From Nocardia brevicatena NBRC 12119 (GTDB lineage: Bacteria; Actinomycetota; Actinomycetes; Mycobacteriales; Mycobacteriaceae), in the NCBI RefSeq assembly GCF_000308495.1, contig NZ_BAFU01000064.1, positions 33,317-97,316 on the forward strand: a stretch of 64,000 bases of DNA. Reading direction: 5' to 3'. Made by a program: the position numbers and the translations under genes. This document shows, piece by piece, positions 17,176 through 27,628 of this stretch (position 1 is its first letter; the number at the start of each line of letters is the position of its first letter). The notes beneath the pieces are model-generated. The model was not told where the DNA came from. It searched no databases and saw only the letters and a list, made by a program, of their open reading frames with translations.

Positions 17176-18336
17176 TCAGCCGACGGGGGTGACAACCGGT
17201 CGCCCGGTGCCCGCGTCCCCGCCCATCTCCTCGGCGATCCGTATGGCCTCTTCGATCAGGGTCTCCACGATCTGCGCCTCGGGCACGGTCTTGATCACCT
17301 CACCCTTGACGAAGATCTGGCCCTTGCCGTTGCCCGAAGCCACGCCGAGGTCGGCCTCCCGCGCCTCGCCCGGACCGTTGACCACGCAACCCATGACGGC
17401 CACCCGCAGCGGCACCTCGAGTCCGTCCAGACCGGCGGTCACCTCGTTGGCCAAGGTGTAGACGTCCACCTGCGCTCGGCCGCACGACGGGCACGAGACG
17501 ATCTCCAGTTTCCGCGGCCGCAGATTCAGCGACTGCAGAATCTGCGTACCGACCTTGACCTCTTCGGCGGGCGGAGCCGACAGCGACACCCGAATGGTGT
17601 CGCCGATGCCCTCGCTCAACAGCGCGCCGAACGCCACCGCCGATTTGATGGTGCCCTGGAACGCCGGACCCGCCTCGGTGACACCCAGGTGCAGCGGATA
17701 GTCGCACCGCGCGGCCAACTGCCGGTACGCCTCGACCATCACCACCGGGTCGTTGTGCTTGACCGAGATCTTGATATCGCCGAACCCGTGCTCCTCGAAC
17801 AGGCTCGCCTCCCACAGCGCCGATTCGACCAAGGCCTCCGGGGTGGCCTTGCCGTATTTGGCCATCATCCGCTTGTCCAGGGAACCCGCGTTCACACCGA
17901 TACGAATCGGGATACCGGCGGCGCCGGCCGCCTTGGCGACCTCGGCGACCCGACCGTCGAACTCCTTGATGTTGCCCGGGTTGACGCGCACCGCGGCGCA
18001 CCCGGCGTCGATGGCGGCAAAGATATAGCGCGGTTGGAAGTGGATATCGGCGATCACCGGGATCTGCGACTTCTTCGCGATCGTGGCGAGCGCGTCGGCG
18101 TCCTCCTGCCGCGGGCAGGCGACCCGCACGATATCGCAGCCCGACGCGGTGAGCTCCGCGATCTGCTGCAGGGTCGCATTGATGTCGTGGGTTTTGGTGG
18201 TGGTCATCGACTGCACCGAGATCGGGTGGTCGCTGCCGACACCGACACCGCCCACCATCAGCTGACGGGTCTTGCGTCGGGGTGCGAGCACGGCCGCGGG
18301 CGCGGCCGGCATACCCAATCCGATTGTGCTGGTCAC
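17176..18336 (-). CDS. ispG: 4-hydroxy-3-methylbut-2-enyl-diphosphate synthase
   Basis: The penultimate enzyme of the MEP isoprenoid pathway, converting MEcPP to HMBPP with a [4Fe-4S] cluster. The 386-residue protein has the TIM-barrel N-terminus ([30 protein letters not shown]) and a C-terminal cluster domain with SCPSCGR and [11 protein letters not shown], which hold the cluster cysteines. Family length is normal. GTG start chosen because the upstream in-frame extension is not conserved and an AGG lies ten bases before it. It forms a minus-strand series with rip1 and dxr. Confidence 0.97.
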   Translation of the reverse strand: MTSTIGLGMPAAPAAVLAPRRKTRQLMVGGVGVGSDHPISVQSMTTTKTHDINATLQQIAELTASGCDIVRVACPRQEDADALATIAKKSQIPVIADIHFQPRYIFAAIDAGCAAVRVNPGNIKEFDGRVAEVAKAAGAAGIPIRIGVNAGSLDKRMMAKYGKATPEALVESALWEASLFEEHGFGDIKISVKHNDPVVMVEAYRQLAARCDYPLHLGVTEAGPAFQGTIKSAVAFGALLSEGIGDTIRVSLSAPPAEEVKVGTQILQSLNLRPRKLEIVSCPSCGRAQVDVYTLANEVTAGLDGLEVPLRVAVMGCVVNGPGEAREADLGVASGNGKGQIFVKGEVIKTVPEAQIVETLIEEAIRIAEEMGGDAGTGRPVVTPVG

Positions 18337-18446
18337 GTTCGGATGCCTGCTTTCATCTCCAGTGGGGCCGTTCACCTGCCGAGTCTAGTCGGGACACGCG
18401 AAGCCGCCCGTGTGACCGCCATGACAGCGCGTCACCGGTTCGGGTC

Positions 18447-19646
18447 CTAGAGGATGCTGATCGGATTGACGATATCCGCGGCGAGGGTCAGGAGCATGTA
18501 CGCGCCGCCCACCACTACCGCGACATAGGTCATGGGTAGGAGTTTGAGGTAGTCGACGGGGGCGCCGGGGGCCAGGCCGCGCCGGCCGCGCACGGTGTTG
18601 CGGATCTTCTCGTAGAGCACCACGGCGATATGGCCGCCGTCCAGCGGGAGCAGCGGCAGGATATTGAACGCGCCGAGGAAGAAGTTCAGGCTGGCCAGGA
18701 CCAGGATGAAAACGTTCCACTTCCCGAGCTCCGCCGATTCACCGCCGATCCGGCTGGCGCCGTAGACACTGACAGGGGTCTCGGGGTCCCGCTCACCACC
18801 GGTGACAGCGGTCCACAGCGCCGATACCTTCGCGGGCAGTTGCAGCAGGGACTGGAAAGTACGGACGAACAGGTCGCCGGTGAAATCGAGGGAGGCCGGT
18901 ATCGCGGCGAGAACGCCGTACTGGACGGGTTCGTAGTAGTCCATGCCGACGCCGACCACCCCGACCTCGCGCCCCGGCCCGCCGTCGGCGGGGTAGCGCA
19001 TGACCCGCTCGGGGGTGATGGGCACGGTGAGGGTCTGGCCGTCGCGCTCGACGGTGTAGGCGAACGGGCCGGTCTGCCGCTGGGTGAGCTGCTGGAATTC
19101 CTTCCAGGTGTCGACCTCCACACCGTTGACGGCGGTAACCACGTCACCGCGCCGCAGCCCCGCGCGCTGCGCCGGGCCGAGCCCGGTGCAGGTGCCCAGC
19201 GAACCGTCGGGGTTCTGCGGCGCCACACAGCTCATCTCGCCCAGAGCGGTCTCCGGCGGCTGATTCAGGCGCGGCAGACCCCACCCGACCGCGAGCACCA
19301 CGATGAGGACGAAACCGAGCACGAAGTTCATCGCGATACCGCCGCTCATGACCACCAGACGCTTCCAGGCGGCCTGTCGGTACATGGCCCGGTCGAGCTC
19401 TTCCGGGGCCAGTTCGTCGAGCGCGGTCATCCCGGCGATATCGCAGAAACCACCCAGCGGCAGGGCTTTCACCCCGTATTCGGTTTCCCCACGGCGGAAC
19501 GAGAAGATCTTGGGGCCGAAACCGATGAAGTAGCGGCGCACTTTCATACCGGTGGCCTGCGCCGTCCACATATGCCCGCACTCGTGCAATGCGATCGAGA
19601 GCGTGATGCCGAGGGCGAACAGGACGAATCCCAATGCGAACACCAT
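18447..19646 (-). CDS. rip1: Site-2 intramembrane zinc metalloprotease (M50, Rip1/RseP)
   Basis: A 399-residue polytopic membrane protease that cleaves anti-sigma factors and other membrane proteins within the bilayer. The first transmembrane segment carries the zinc motif HECGH at residues 21-25. A PDZ domain in the middle reads GLGPAQRAGLRRGDVVTAVNGVEV, and a later segment has the third ligand in LLPLDGGHI. M. tuberculosis Rip1 is 404 residues and lies between gcpE and dxr exactly as here. The ATG that begins the first transmembrane helix, preceded by AGGG, is taken as start. Confidence 0.95.
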   Translation of the reverse strand: MVFALGFVLFALGITLSIALHECGHMWTAQATGMKVRRYFIGFGPKIFSFRRGETEYGVKALPLGGFCDIAGMTALDELAPEELDRAMYRQAAWKRLVVMSGGIAMNFVLGFVLIVVLAVGWGLPRLNQPPETALGEMSCVAPQNPDGSLGTCTGLGPAQRAGLRRGDVVTAVNGVEVDTWKEFQQLTQRQTGPFAYTVERDGQTLTVPITPERVMRYPADGGPGREVGVVGVGMDYYEPVQYGVLAAIPASLDFTGDLFVRTFQSLLQLPAKVSALWTAVTGGERDPETPVSVYGASRIGGESAELGKWNVFILVLASLNFFLGAFNILPLLPLDGGHIAVVLYEKIRNTVRGRRGLAPGAPVDYLKLLPMTYVAVVVGGAYMLLTLAADIVNPISIL

Positions 19647-19779
19647 CTGCCCTACAGCCCTCCTGCGTTGCGCAGCTCGTCGACTCCCGGCGCGCACGCG
19701 CACCGAATCGGCCGCGAGCACGTATCAACAGTAACCGCCCACCAACGTTGGGTGCTGCCTGCCTCGACCGGAAATCGGC

Positions 19780-20937
19780 TCACGAGTTGGACAAGGCGGA
19801 ACCGCCCACCATGCCGCGGGCATGGTCGCGCGCCCACGAGTCCGCGGCCAACACCTCCGCGAGCGAGGTGGGCTCGGTACGCCAACCGTCGGCGGCGTCC
19901 ACCGCCCGCTCGACCGTGCGCACGATATCCGGGAACCGGATCACACCGTCGAGGAACGCCTGCACCGCTACTTCGTTGGCCGCGTTGTACACCGCGGGTA
20001 CGCATCCGCCCGCCATTCCCGCGCGCCGGGCCAGTTCGACCGCCGGGAACACCTCGTTGTCGACCGGTTCGAACGTCCAGGTGGCGGCGGTGCCGAAATC
20101 ACAGGCCGCCGCGGCGCCGGGAACTCGATCGGGCCAACCCAGGGCCAGCGCGATGGGCAGTTTCATATCGGGCGGGCCGGCCTGAGCGAGGGTGGAGCCG
20201 TCGGTGAAGGTGACCATGGAGTGCACGATCGACTGCGGGTGCACGGTGACCTCGATGCGGTCGTAGCCGATACCGAACAGCAGGTGGGTTTCGATCAGTT
20301 CCAAACCCTTGTTCACCAACGACGCCGAGTTCAGCGTGTTCATCGGGCCCATCGACCAGGTGGGGTGGGCCTTGGCCTCATCCGGATTCACCTCGCGCAG
20401 CATCTGTGTCGTCCACCCTCGGAACGGCCCGCCCGAGGCGGTGAGGACCAGCCGGTCCACCTCCTCGGCCCGCCCGCCGCGCAGGCACTGGGCCAGCGCG
20501 GAATGCTCCGAATCGACCGGCACGATCTGGCCCGGCGCGGCGGCGTTCGTCACCAGCGATCCGCCCGCGACCAGCGACTCCTTGTTCGCCAGCGCCAACC
20601 GCGTGCCCGACTCCAGCGTCGCCAGCGTCGGCTCCAGCCCGAGCGAGCCCACCAGGGCGTTGAGTACCACATCCGCTTCCGTGCGCCGCACCAGTTCGGT
20701 CACCGCGCCCGGCCCGTTCAACTCCACCCCCAGCCGCTGCGCGGCGACGGGGTCGGCGACCGCGACATTTCCGGTGCCGATGGCGGCGATCTGCGCGGCG
20801 AGCAGATCGGTGTTCCCGCCGCGGGCGGCCAGACCCACGATCTCGAATCTGTCCGGGTTGGCGGCGATCACCTCGAGTGCCTGGGTTCCGATGGAACCGG
20901 TGCTGCCGAGCAGGAGGACTCTGCGGATGTGTGACAC
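19780..20937 (-). CDS. dxr: 1-deoxy-D-xylulose-5-phosphate reductoisomerase
   Basis: Second enzyme of the MEP pathway, making MEP from DXP with NADPH; target of fosmidomycin. The 385-residue protein begins with the NADPH motif [11 protein letters not shown] and has the metal/substrate motifs [20 protein letters not shown] and [10 protein letters not shown]. The GTG start places the Rossmann strand directly at the N-terminus. It is the upstream member of the dxr-rip1-ispG minus-strand series; the 130-bp gap to rip1 has no gene. Confidence 0.97.
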   Translation of the reverse strand: MSHIRRVLLLGSTGSIGTQALEVIAANPDRFEIVGLAARGGNTDLLAAQIAAIGTGNVAVADPVAAQRLGVELNGPGAVTELVRRTEADVVLNALVGSLGLEPTLATLESGTRLALANKESLVAGGSLVTNAAAPGQIVPVDSEHSALAQCLRGGRAEEVDRLVLTASGGPFRGWTTQMLREVNPDEAKAHPTWSMGPMNTLNSASLVNKGLELIETHLLFGIGYDRIEVTVHPQSIVHSMVTFTDGSTLAQAGPPDMKLPIALALGWPDRVPGAAAACDFGTAATWTFEPVDNEVFPAVELARRAGMAGGCVPAVYNAANEVAVQAFLDGVIRFPDIVRTVERAVDAADGWRTEPTSLAEVLAADSWARDHARGMVGGSALSNS

Positions 20938-21054
20938 CAGCCCATTGTCACCGAACGGACCCCGCCGGGTCACCGACCCCGCCCCTGGTGGCTACGACGA
21001 CCGGTCGTATGCCACGATATCGGCAGTATCCCGTTCTCTCGAGGAGGAGCGATC

Positions 21055-21318
21055 GTGTCCGCCACGGAACTCGAACCCGCCCATGACCGCGTCGTCACCA
21101 CCGTGGACCCTGCCGAGGTTCCGTCGGCGGCGTGGGGCTGGAGCGGCGAGTCCCGCCGCACCTTCCAGGTCGCGGGTTGGTTCGTGGTCATCGCCCTGCT
21201 GGGCATGCTCATCGGCAACCACCAGGGCAATGTGGAGAATTACTTCCTCGTCGGCTTCGCCGCGCTACTCGCGATCATCCTGATCCGCGATTCCGTCCTG
21301 CGCCGCAGGCCACGCTGA
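21055..21318 (+). CDS. DUF2631 family small membrane protein
   Basis: An 87-residue protein starting at GTG, with a short acidic N-terminus, the conserved block SAAWGWSGESRRTFQVAGW, then two transmembrane helices (WFVVIALLGMLIGN and YFLVGFAALLAIILI) and a basic tail RRRPR. The DUF2631 family is restricted to Mycobacteriales, with a mycobacterial member near dxr, and has no known function. A GAGGAGCG ribosome site lies just upstream. It is read divergently from dxr. Confidence 0.85.
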   Translation: MSATELEPAHDRVVTTVDPAEVPSAAWGWSGESRRTFQVAGWFVVIALLGMLIGNHQGNVENYFLVGFAALLAIILIRDSVLRRRPR

Positions 21319-21442
21319 ACCGCGCCGAGCGGCCGGGCAACATTCCCACTCGCCACAACGACCCTGTGTGCCCGGTCCCGCTGTTGCCCGGATTCCGATT
21401 CACGACGGTGACCAACCTCAACGGCCAAGGCAACCAAGAAGT

Positions 21443-21474
21443 TTCGGTTCGATAAGACTTCGGTTCGATAAGAC
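21443..21474. repeat. Two tandem 16-bp copies of TTCGGTTCGATAAGAC
   Basis: Exact head-to-tail duplication in the 264-bp gap between the DUF2631 gene and the LuxR regulator, about 110 bp past the regulator's stop. The gap is less GC-rich than the surroundings and shows no gene. Confidence 0.9.
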
Positions 21475-21582
21475 ATGGTCTTGCGGTGTTCGAAACCGCG
21501 TACATGGAGTTCGTGCCAAAGGCGCCGCCGAAGGTGGCCGGACCGTTAGCAGCAACTATTGATAAGCACAGCGAGGACAACG

Positions 21583-24189
21583 CTACTTTTTTCGGCTCTT
21601 TCGGTTGTCGGGTTGTCGCGCGGCCTCGATGCGGACTTCGTCGATGGTGTCGCGCGGGATATGTTCGATGGTGTCCTCGCGGGACACGACCGCCAGTTTC
21701 CGCAGGATGGCGGTGATCTGCGCATCGATGGTCCGGATGGATTTCCCGCGGCGGGCGGCGATGGCGGGATTGGTCCAGCCGGCCGCGGCCAGGACCGCAA
21801 CCTCTCGTTCGGCCTGGGTCAAGTCGTGCCAACGGGAGACGAACCCGCGTCCGGCCGAGTGATCATTCGATGGGGTATCGATGGTGAAGGTGCCCAGGAC
21901 GAGCCGTTGTGTCTCGTTGTACTCGGGGCGCAAGCGCCTGCCACGCGCTTCCGCCGTGGTGTATACGTCGGACCCCAGTATCCGATGGGCAACCGCGACG
22001 GCCTCGACGGACTTGGCGATCAAGTGGCTCATCGCATTGGCGACAAGGCCGAATTTGTCGGCCATGGCCGCCGTTCCCCCCGCGAGATGGGCGATCTCGG
22101 TGGCAAGGTCCGCCAACCTGGCATGGTCGGGGTGATCGGCGGCCAGGAGGTCGGTGATCAGGCGTGCCAACGTCCAGATACGAATCTGCACGGCCCACAT
22201 CCCCACCCACCGGTCACCGACGGTGAGCTGATAGGCCAGCGAGGACCGCTCCAGCTCCAACGCCTCGACAGGATCACCGTGCCAGGTCAAAGCGATCGCC
22301 CGTGTGAGCTCGGCCCAGGATTTCTCCCGCGGTGTACCGGGAGTATCGACACGCTCGTAGTAACGTTGGGTGAGCTCCCGGGATTGCTCGGCGGTCCCCA
22401 GGAGACCCGCCGTGAAGGCGACATGCAGTTCCTCGTACGCCGCCGGACCATAATTTCTCTCGGCGAGGAATTTGTCTCGGGCGCGCAAGAACACATCGAG
22501 GGCACGAATATCGTTGTGGACGAGCAGTAATTCCTGCCCCCACATGTGTTCGACGGGAGCAGGGAGGCCGATATCCGTCTCGGGGGCGTCCCGCCAGGTC
22601 GCTCTGATCTCCGGGTCCTCTATGCAGGCGGCGACACAGCCCTCGAGTATCTGTCCGGCCTCCCTCTGATCGCCCTGAATCAGGGCGAGTCCGGAGAGGG
22701 CTGCCATGCCCGCAACCTGGAGTGCGGTGGGGCGAGTGCCCAGTGCACGGGTAGCGTTCAGGCAACGTTCGGTCCAGTTGCGCATTTCTCGTACCGACCC
22801 GTTGACATAATTCTGCATGGTGAACAGTCCGATACAGATTTCCAGGCCGAGTGATGCACGGGCAGGAGTGGTGAGGCCGGTCTCGAGTGCGGTCAGAGTA
22901 TCGGCCCACACTGTTCGGACCCAGCTCATGAGGTTCTGTCCCTCGGAGATCGGCCAGGAGGTGGCGGCGTCACAGATTTTGTCCCGGTAGTACCGCAAGT
23001 GCCGGTCGGCGAGGCGGGCAGGCTCGTCCATCCCGGCGTGGCCGCGTTGCCGCAGCCGGTCCTGGGCATACACCCGCAGGCTTTCCAGCAGGGCGTACCG
23101 CATCGTGGTCGATGTCCGGTGCACCGATACCAGCGCGTGATCGACGAGCCGGTCGAGCAGATCCTCGATTTCGTCTCGAGCCAAGGCCACACCCACGTCG
23201 GTCCGGTCCTCGATCGACTCGTCGTCGCTGCAGATGGCCTCGATGGCCTCCAGGTCGGCACCGACATCCACCGGCGCGTCCGGGTCGGCAGTGTCGGAGC
23301 CGGTGTGATAGCCCGCGGCGAAGACCGACAGACGCTCGAACAGCAGGCGCTCTTTTTCCGTGCACAACTCATAGGACCAGGTGATGGCGTCACCGACCCC
23401 GTAATGGCGGGGCTCGACTCCCGCGCGAACACTGCGCGGCCACCGCAGTCGGGCATCGTCGGCCCGTCCGGTGAGCCCGCTCAACACCAGCGCGGGTGGC
23501 TGATGTCGCAACCGGGCGGCCGCCAACTGGATGTAGAGGGGATGATTGTGCAACCGGCGACAGATCTTGGCGGCGGTCCGCATCTGATCCTTCCCGGCAA
23601 GCAGGTATCCGGTGAGTTCGGCGCGGCGGCGGAACAGAAGCGATGCCTGCTGGTCGGTCAACGGTGGAACCGGGACGAGGTATTCGTCGGCCCAGCCGAT
23701 CGGCTCGCGACTGGTGGCCAGCACGGTCAACTCCGGTACCACCTCGAGCAGGTCGGCGACCACACTCGCCACACCGGTGAGCACATGCTCACAGTTGTCG
23801 AACACCAATACGGTGTGGGGTACGCGTCCGGTCGGGCCGGTGCGGGTGAAGGCATCGATGAGCGCATCCCAGGTCGACCGCCCCGAGAAGTCACCGTCGA
23901 TCACCGCATGAGCGATCTCCTCCTCCACCGCCGTGGACCCCGACCCCCTGGGCAAACGCGCGAGCCGCACCCAGAACACCGACGACTGCCCGGCCGAGCC
24001 CCGACGAAAGTCACGCACGACCTCGGCGGCCAGTCGGGTCTTCCCGATCCCACCCGCCCCGGTCAGGGTTATCAATCGGGCCGTACCCAGCAGCAGCGTC
24101 CTGATCTCCTGCAACTCCCGCTCCCGACCCACAAAGGTGAGATCGGGTGCCGGTAGGCCACCGACACGGCCACGCGGCGATGCTTCCAC
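21583..24189 (-). CDS. Large ATPase regulator with C-terminal LuxR helix-turn-helix
   Basis: An 868-residue STAND-type regulator. An N-terminal nucleotide-binding domain starts with FVGRERELQEI and the P-loop TLTGAGGIGKTRLA, with Walker B-like VLVFDNCEHVL and the ARC motif TSREPIG. A long helical middle of TPR character (residues ~330-780) follows. The end is a LuxR helix-turn-helix, LTQAEREVAVLAAAGWTNPAIAARRGKSIRTIDAQITAILRKL, and a basic tail. Such proteins resemble the COG3903 ATPase regulators. Target genes and ligand are unknown; neighbours are housekeeping genes. It is related in architecture to the kinase-ATPase-LuxR protein at 59605 but lacks a kinase domain. The upstream gap is unusually AT-rich. 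Confidence 0.88.
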   Translation of the reverse strand: MEASPRGRVGGLPAPDLTFVGRERELQEIRTLLLGTARLITLTGAGGIGKTRLAAEVVRDFRRGSAGQSSVFWVRLARLPRGSGSTAVEEEIAHAVIDGDFSGRSTWDALIDAFTRTGPTGRVPHTVLVFDNCEHVLTGVASVVADLLEVVPELTVLATSREPIGWADEYLVPVPPLTDQQASLLFRRRAELTGYLLAGKDQMRTAAKICRRLHNHPLYIQLAAARLRHQPPALVLSGLTGRADDARLRWPRSVRAGVEPRHYGVGDAITWSYELCTEKERLLFERLSVFAAGYHTGSDTADPDAPVDVGADLEAIEAICSDDESIEDRTDVGVALARDEIEDLLDRLVDHALVSVHRTSTTMRYALLESLRVYAQDRLRQRGHAGMDEPARLADRHLRYYRDKICDAATSWPISEGQNLMSWVRTVWADTLTALETGLTTPARASLGLEICIGLFTMQNYVNGSVREMRNWTERCLNATRALGTRPTALQVAGMAALSGLALIQGDQREAGQILEGCVAACIEDPEIRATWRDAPETDIGLPAPVEHMWGQELLLVHNDIRALDVFLRARDKFLAERNYGPAAYEELHVAFTAGLLGTAEQSRELTQRYYERVDTPGTPREKSWAELTRAIALTWHGDPVEALELERSSLAYQLTVGDRWVGMWAVQIRIWTLARLITDLLAADHPDHARLADLATEIAHLAGGTAAMADKFGLVANAMSHLIAKSVEAVAVAHRILGSDVYTTAEARGRRLRPEYNETQRLVLGTFTIDTPSNDHSAGRGFVSRWHDLTQAEREVAVLAAAGWTNPAIAARRGKSIRTIDAQITAILRKLAVVSREDTIEHIPRDTIDEVRIEAARQPDNRKSRKK

Positions 24190-24340
24190 GATACAAAAGG
24201 ATAATGTATTGCATCCGACGCCGATACAGCCGAATAAATTAGGGTCCGCTCGATTGTTGTGTCACTATTTTACGGTAGGCGCGATCGGGGCGAAGCTGGA
24301 CCCATTACCATCTCTTATCGAGAACCACCGGCCCCAGCTT
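24190..24340. promoter_or_regulatory. AT-rich region upstream of the ATPase-LuxR gene
   Basis: The stretch contains tracts such as AAAAGGATAATGTATT and AATAAATTAGG, strikingly low in GC for this genome. On the minus strand a TACATT element about 20 bp upstream of the start could be a -10 box. It lies between two minus-strand genes and presumably holds the regulator's promoter. No exact site can be fixed. Confidence 0.4.
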
Positions 24341-25450
24341 CTATTCCGCTGCCGCCAACTGTCCGCAGGCGGCCGCGATGTCCTGACCACGAGTGTCACG
24401 CACGGTGCATGGCACTCTCTGGGCCTGCACCCGCCGCACGAATTCCCACTCGACGGATTTCGGGCTGGCGTCCCATTTGCTGCCCGGCGTCGGATTCAGC
24501 GGGATCAGATTCACATGCACCCGCGAGCCCAGTGCCTTGTGCAGCTTCGCACCGAGCATATCCGCACGCCAGGGCTGGTCGTTGATATCCCGGATGAGCG
24601 CATACTCTACCGAGACCCGGCGGCCGGTCCGGTCCGCGTAATATCGCGCCGCATCGAGGACCTCGGTGACCGGCCAACGATTGTTCACCGGTACCAGGGT
24701 GTCGCGCAGTTCGTCGTCGGGGGTGTGCAGCGACACCGCCAGGGTCACCGACAGTCTCTCATCGGCGAGTTTCCGGATGGCCGGCGCCAGCCCAACCGTG
24801 GAGACCACGACATTGCGCTGGGAGATACCCAGGCCGTCCGGTGCGGGAGAGGTGATACGGCGCACCGCGTTCACCACCCGCTTGTAGTTGGCCAGTGGCT
24901 CCCCCATCCCCATGAACACGATATTCGACAGCCGTCCCGGCCCGCCCGCGACCTCGCCGTCGCGCAGCGCGGCGGCAGCGGCGCGTACCTGGTCGACGAT
25001 CTCCGCAGTGGACAGGTTGCGGTTCAGCCCGCCCTGACCGGTCGCGCAGAAGGGGCACGCCATACCGCATCCGGCCTGGCTGGAGATGCACAGGGTGGCC
25101 CGGTCCGGATAGCGCATGAGCACGCTTTCCAGTAGGGTGCCGTCGCCGGCGCGCCACAGCGTCTTGCGGGTTTCACCGCCGTCGCAGACCACATGCCGCA
25201 CCGGGGTGAGCAGCGGCGGGAACAATGCCTCGGCGACCGCGGTACGCACGGTCGCGGGTAGATCGGTCATCCGCTCCGGGTCGGCCTGGAGCCGTCCGTA
25301 GTATTGGCGCGCGATCTGATCGGCCCGGAACGTGGGCAGCCCGAGTTCGGCCATGGCGGCACGGCGGCCGTCGGCGTCGAGGTCGGCGAGGTGGCGGGGC
25401 GGCATCCCGCGGCGCGGGGCGTCGAATACCAGGGGCAGGGAGACGGTCAT
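24341..25450 (-). CDS. rlmN: 23S rRNA (adenine2503-C2)-methyltransferase, radical SAM
   Basis: Methylates C2 of A2503 in 23S rRNA and A37 in some tRNAs by a radical SAM mechanism. The 369-residue protein has the cluster motif [11 protein letters not shown] (CxxxCxxC), the GMGEPLANY motif for SAM binding, and the two methyl-carrier cysteines expected in this family (one near [10 protein letters not shown] at the C-terminus). The ATG at the start of [10 protein letters not shown] is chosen; longer frames are open but contain no family sequence. It sits between the LapA-like gene and the LuxR regulator. Confidence 0.95.
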   Translation of the reverse strand: MTVSLPLVFDAPRRGMPPRHLADLDADGRRAAMAELGLPTFRADQIARQYYGRLQADPERMTDLPATVRTAVAEALFPPLLTPVRHVVCDGGETRKTLWRAGDGTLLESVLMRYPDRATLCISSQAGCGMACPFCATGQGGLNRNLSTAEIVDQVRAAAAALRDGEVAGGPGRLSNIVFMGMGEPLANYKRVVNAVRRITSPAPDGLGISQRNVVVSTVGLAPAIRKLADERLSVTLAVSLHTPDDELRDTLVPVNNRWPVTEVLDAARYYADRTGRRVSVEYALIRDINDQPWRADMLGAKLHKALGSRVHVNLIPLNPTPGSKWDASPKSVEWEFVRRVQAQRVPCTVRDTRGQDIAAACGQLAAAE

Positions 25451-25582
25451 AGTGCTTCCAGTGTCCCATCTCGACCGGCGTGGCCGACGGCACATCCCGC
25501 CCCGCGCGGGTCCGCATTCGAATCCGCGCACCCCACGGAGGAAATCCGTGCACCGTTGATAGCAATAAGCGATTATCGGTAT

Positions 25583-25936
25583 ATGACTTCCCCCGCTGAT
25601 CGACCGCATGAACCCGGCACGTATCCCGCGGGCAAACCGGCGCCCGACCGGCCCGTCACCCCCGGCCGGCCCACGGTACGCCCCCGTAGAGGCGTGCAAC
25701 GGACCAAAACCGGCTACACCTGGGTCGGTCTGGTGCTCGCCGCGCTGCTGGGCATCCTGGTGCTGTCCTTCATCCTGCAAAACCTGGACAATGTGGACCT
25801 CCACCTGCTGTTCTGGGATTTCTCCCTACCGCTCGGTGTCACGGTGCTGCTGTCGGTGATCGTCGGCGTTCTGCTCACGGCACTCGTCGGCGGGGTGCGG
25901 ATCATGCAGCTGCGCCGCGCCGCCAAACGGGGGTGA
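25583..25936 (+). CDS. LapA-domain (DUF1049) membrane protein
   Basis: A 117-residue protein with a Pro/Arg-rich cytoplasmic N-terminus and two transmembrane helices: [19 protein letters not shown] and [22 protein letters not shown]. The pattern [24 protein letters not shown] between them is the LapA/DUF1049 signature. In other bacteria LapA helps assemble lipopolysaccharide; no such role applies here, so its function in this organism is unknown. It converges on cdsA and is divergent from rlmN. Confidence 0.88.
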   Translation: MTSPADRPHEPGTYPAGKPAPDRPVTPGRPTVRPRRGVQRTKTGYTWVGLVLAALLGILVLSFILQNLDNVDLHLLFWDFSLPLGVTVLLSVIVGVLLTALVGGVRIMQLRRAAKRG

Positions 25937-25957
25937 CCCGCGGCCGACGCGGCGACC

Positions 25958-26983
25958 TCAGATGAGGGTGCTCAGCACCAGCCAGGACACGAAGGCCGAC
26001 GGCAGCATCGAATCGAGGCGGTCCATGATGCCGCCGTGCCCGGGCAGCATGGTGCCCATGTCCTTGATGCCCAGATCGCGCTTGATCTGCGATTCGATCA
26101 GATCCCCGACGGTCGCGACCAGCACCAGGCCGACACCGAGCAGCACGCCGATCATCGAATTGGCGTCCAACAGCAGGGTTACGGTGAGCAGACCGCCGAT
26201 AATGGTGAAAACCAGCGACCCGCAGAGCCCCTCCCACGACTTCTTCGGACTGATCGCCGGCACCATCGGATGTCTGCCGAACAACACTCCGGCGACATAG
26301 CCGCCCACATCCGAGCAGACCACCAGAATCATGAAGGTCAGCACCCGCAGATTGCCGTTCGGCTCCAGCAACAACAGGACCGCGAACGAGGCCAGCAGCG
26401 GAATCCAGGCCAGGGCGAAAACGGTGATCCCGATGTCCCGCAGGAAATTCCTGGGCGCGGTGCGCAGCCCATGGTCGAACAGCCGCCACACCATGCAGAC
26501 CAGCACGGTCGCCGCGAAGGCACCCGCGACGCCGACCGCGCCGAACGGCCAGCCCAACCAGACCATGGCCTGACCGCCGAGGATCACCGGAATCCGGGGC
26601 ACCAGCACATCGGCCTCGCGCAGCCGTTTGGCGACCTCCCAGGTTGCCACGGCGATCGCCACCGCGACCACGCCGATGAATACCTCGGGCACGAACAACA
26701 GGATCGCGATCAGCGAAAGCCCGAGTCCGAACCCGACGGCCAATGCCGCGGGTAGGTTGCGTCCGGCCCGGGAACCGGACGGCACTGCGGCCGCCGTTTC
26801 GCCGGGGTGTGCCGGCACCGGTTCGGATATGCCGTCGGCCGGCGCCCGACCCACACCGGTCGCGGCGGTGTTCTCGGCCACGATTGTCCCGTCGCTCAAC
26901 TCGTCGTTCCGTTCGTCCCACCCGGTAGGCCCTCGGACCGCGTCCGACCGGCGGCGTTCACCCTGCCTTGTCCGATCGCACAC
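25958..26983 (-). CDS. cdsA: Phosphatidate cytidylyltransferase (CDP-diglyceride synthase)
   Basis: A polytopic membrane enzyme that makes CDP-diacylglycerol from phosphatidate and CTP, the entry to phosphatidylinositol and cardiolipin. The C-terminal family signature is intact: SQIKRDLGIKDMGTMLPGHGG followed by IMDRLDS. About eight transmembrane helices lie between residues 75 and 330. The N-terminal ~70 residues are polar and low-complexity, and the start could be a later codon such as a GTG near 26886. It follows frr on the same strand by under 40 bp, as in M. tuberculosis. Confidence 0.94.
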   Translation of the reverse strand: MCDRTRQGERRRSDAVRGPTGWDERNDELSDGTIVAENTAATGVGRAPADGISEPVPAHPGETAAAVPSGSRAGRNLPAALAVGFGLGLSLIAILLFVPEVFIGVVAVAIAVATWEVAKRLREADVLVPRIPVILGGQAMVWLGWPFGAVGVAGAFAATVLVCMVWRLFDHGLRTAPRNFLRDIGITVFALAWIPLLASFAVLLLLEPNGNLRVLTFMILVVCSDVGGYVAGVLFGRHPMVPAISPKKSWEGLCGSLVFTIIGGLLTVTLLLDANSMIGVLLGVGLVLVATVGDLIESQIKRDLGIKDMGTMLPGHGGIMDRLDSMLPSAFVSWLVLSTLI

Positions 26984-27019
26984 GGCTACCGCCCGGACCC
27001 GTCGACGCCGCTGCCGGCA

Positions 27020-27577
27020 TCAGACCTCGAGCAGTTCGGCTTCCTTGTGCTTGACCAGCTCGTCGACCTGACCGACATACTTCGCCGTGGTCTTGTCCAG
27101 TTCCTTCTCGGCGCGCCCGACCTCGTCCTCGCCGGCCTCGCCGTCCTTCTGAATCCGGGATAGTTCGTCCATGGCCTTGCGCCGCACGTTGCGGATCGCG
27201 ACCTTGGCGTCCTCGCCCTTCTGTCTGGCCTGCTTGGCCAGCTCACGGCGCCGCTCCTCGGTGAGTTGCGGGACCGTGATACGGAGAATATCGCCGTTGT
27301 TGGTGGGATTGACACCGAGGTCGGAGTTACGAATCGCGGTCTCGATCGCGGACAGCTGCGACTGCTCGTACGGCTTCACCACCACCATCCGCGGTTCCGG
27401 CACGGTGATACTCGACATCTGCGTAATGGGGGTCGGTGCCCCGTAGTAGTCGACGACGACCCTGGCGAACATGCCCGGGTTCGCGCGCCCGGTGCGGATG
27501 GTGCCGAGATCGTCCTTCGCCACCGAGACGGCTTTCTCCATCTTCTCCTCGGCGTCGAAGAGCGCTTCTTCAATCAC
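27020..27577 (-). CDS. frr: Ribosome recycling factor
   Basis: Splits the post-termination ribosome together with EF-G. The 185-residue protein matches M. tuberculosis Frr in length and sequence character: [46 protein letters not shown] and the C-terminal [10 protein letters not shown]. The start is GTG: a GGAGG lies eight bases before it and overlaps the next upstream candidate, which rules that one out. It lies 50 bp downstream of pyrH. Confidence 0.97.
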   Translation of the reverse strand: MIEEALFDAEEKMEKAVSVAKDDLGTIRTGRANPGMFARVVVDYYGAPTPITQMSSITVPEPRMVVVKPYEQSQLSAIETAIRNSDLGVNPTNNGDILRITVPQLTEERRRELAKQARQKGEDAKVAIRNVRRKAMDELSRIQKDGEAGEDEVGRAEKELDKTTAKYVGQVDELVKHKEAELLEV

Positions 27578-27628
27578 GACCGTTTCCTCCACAGCGTCGT
27601 CATCGTCATGATCCGCGGGCCCGCGGCG

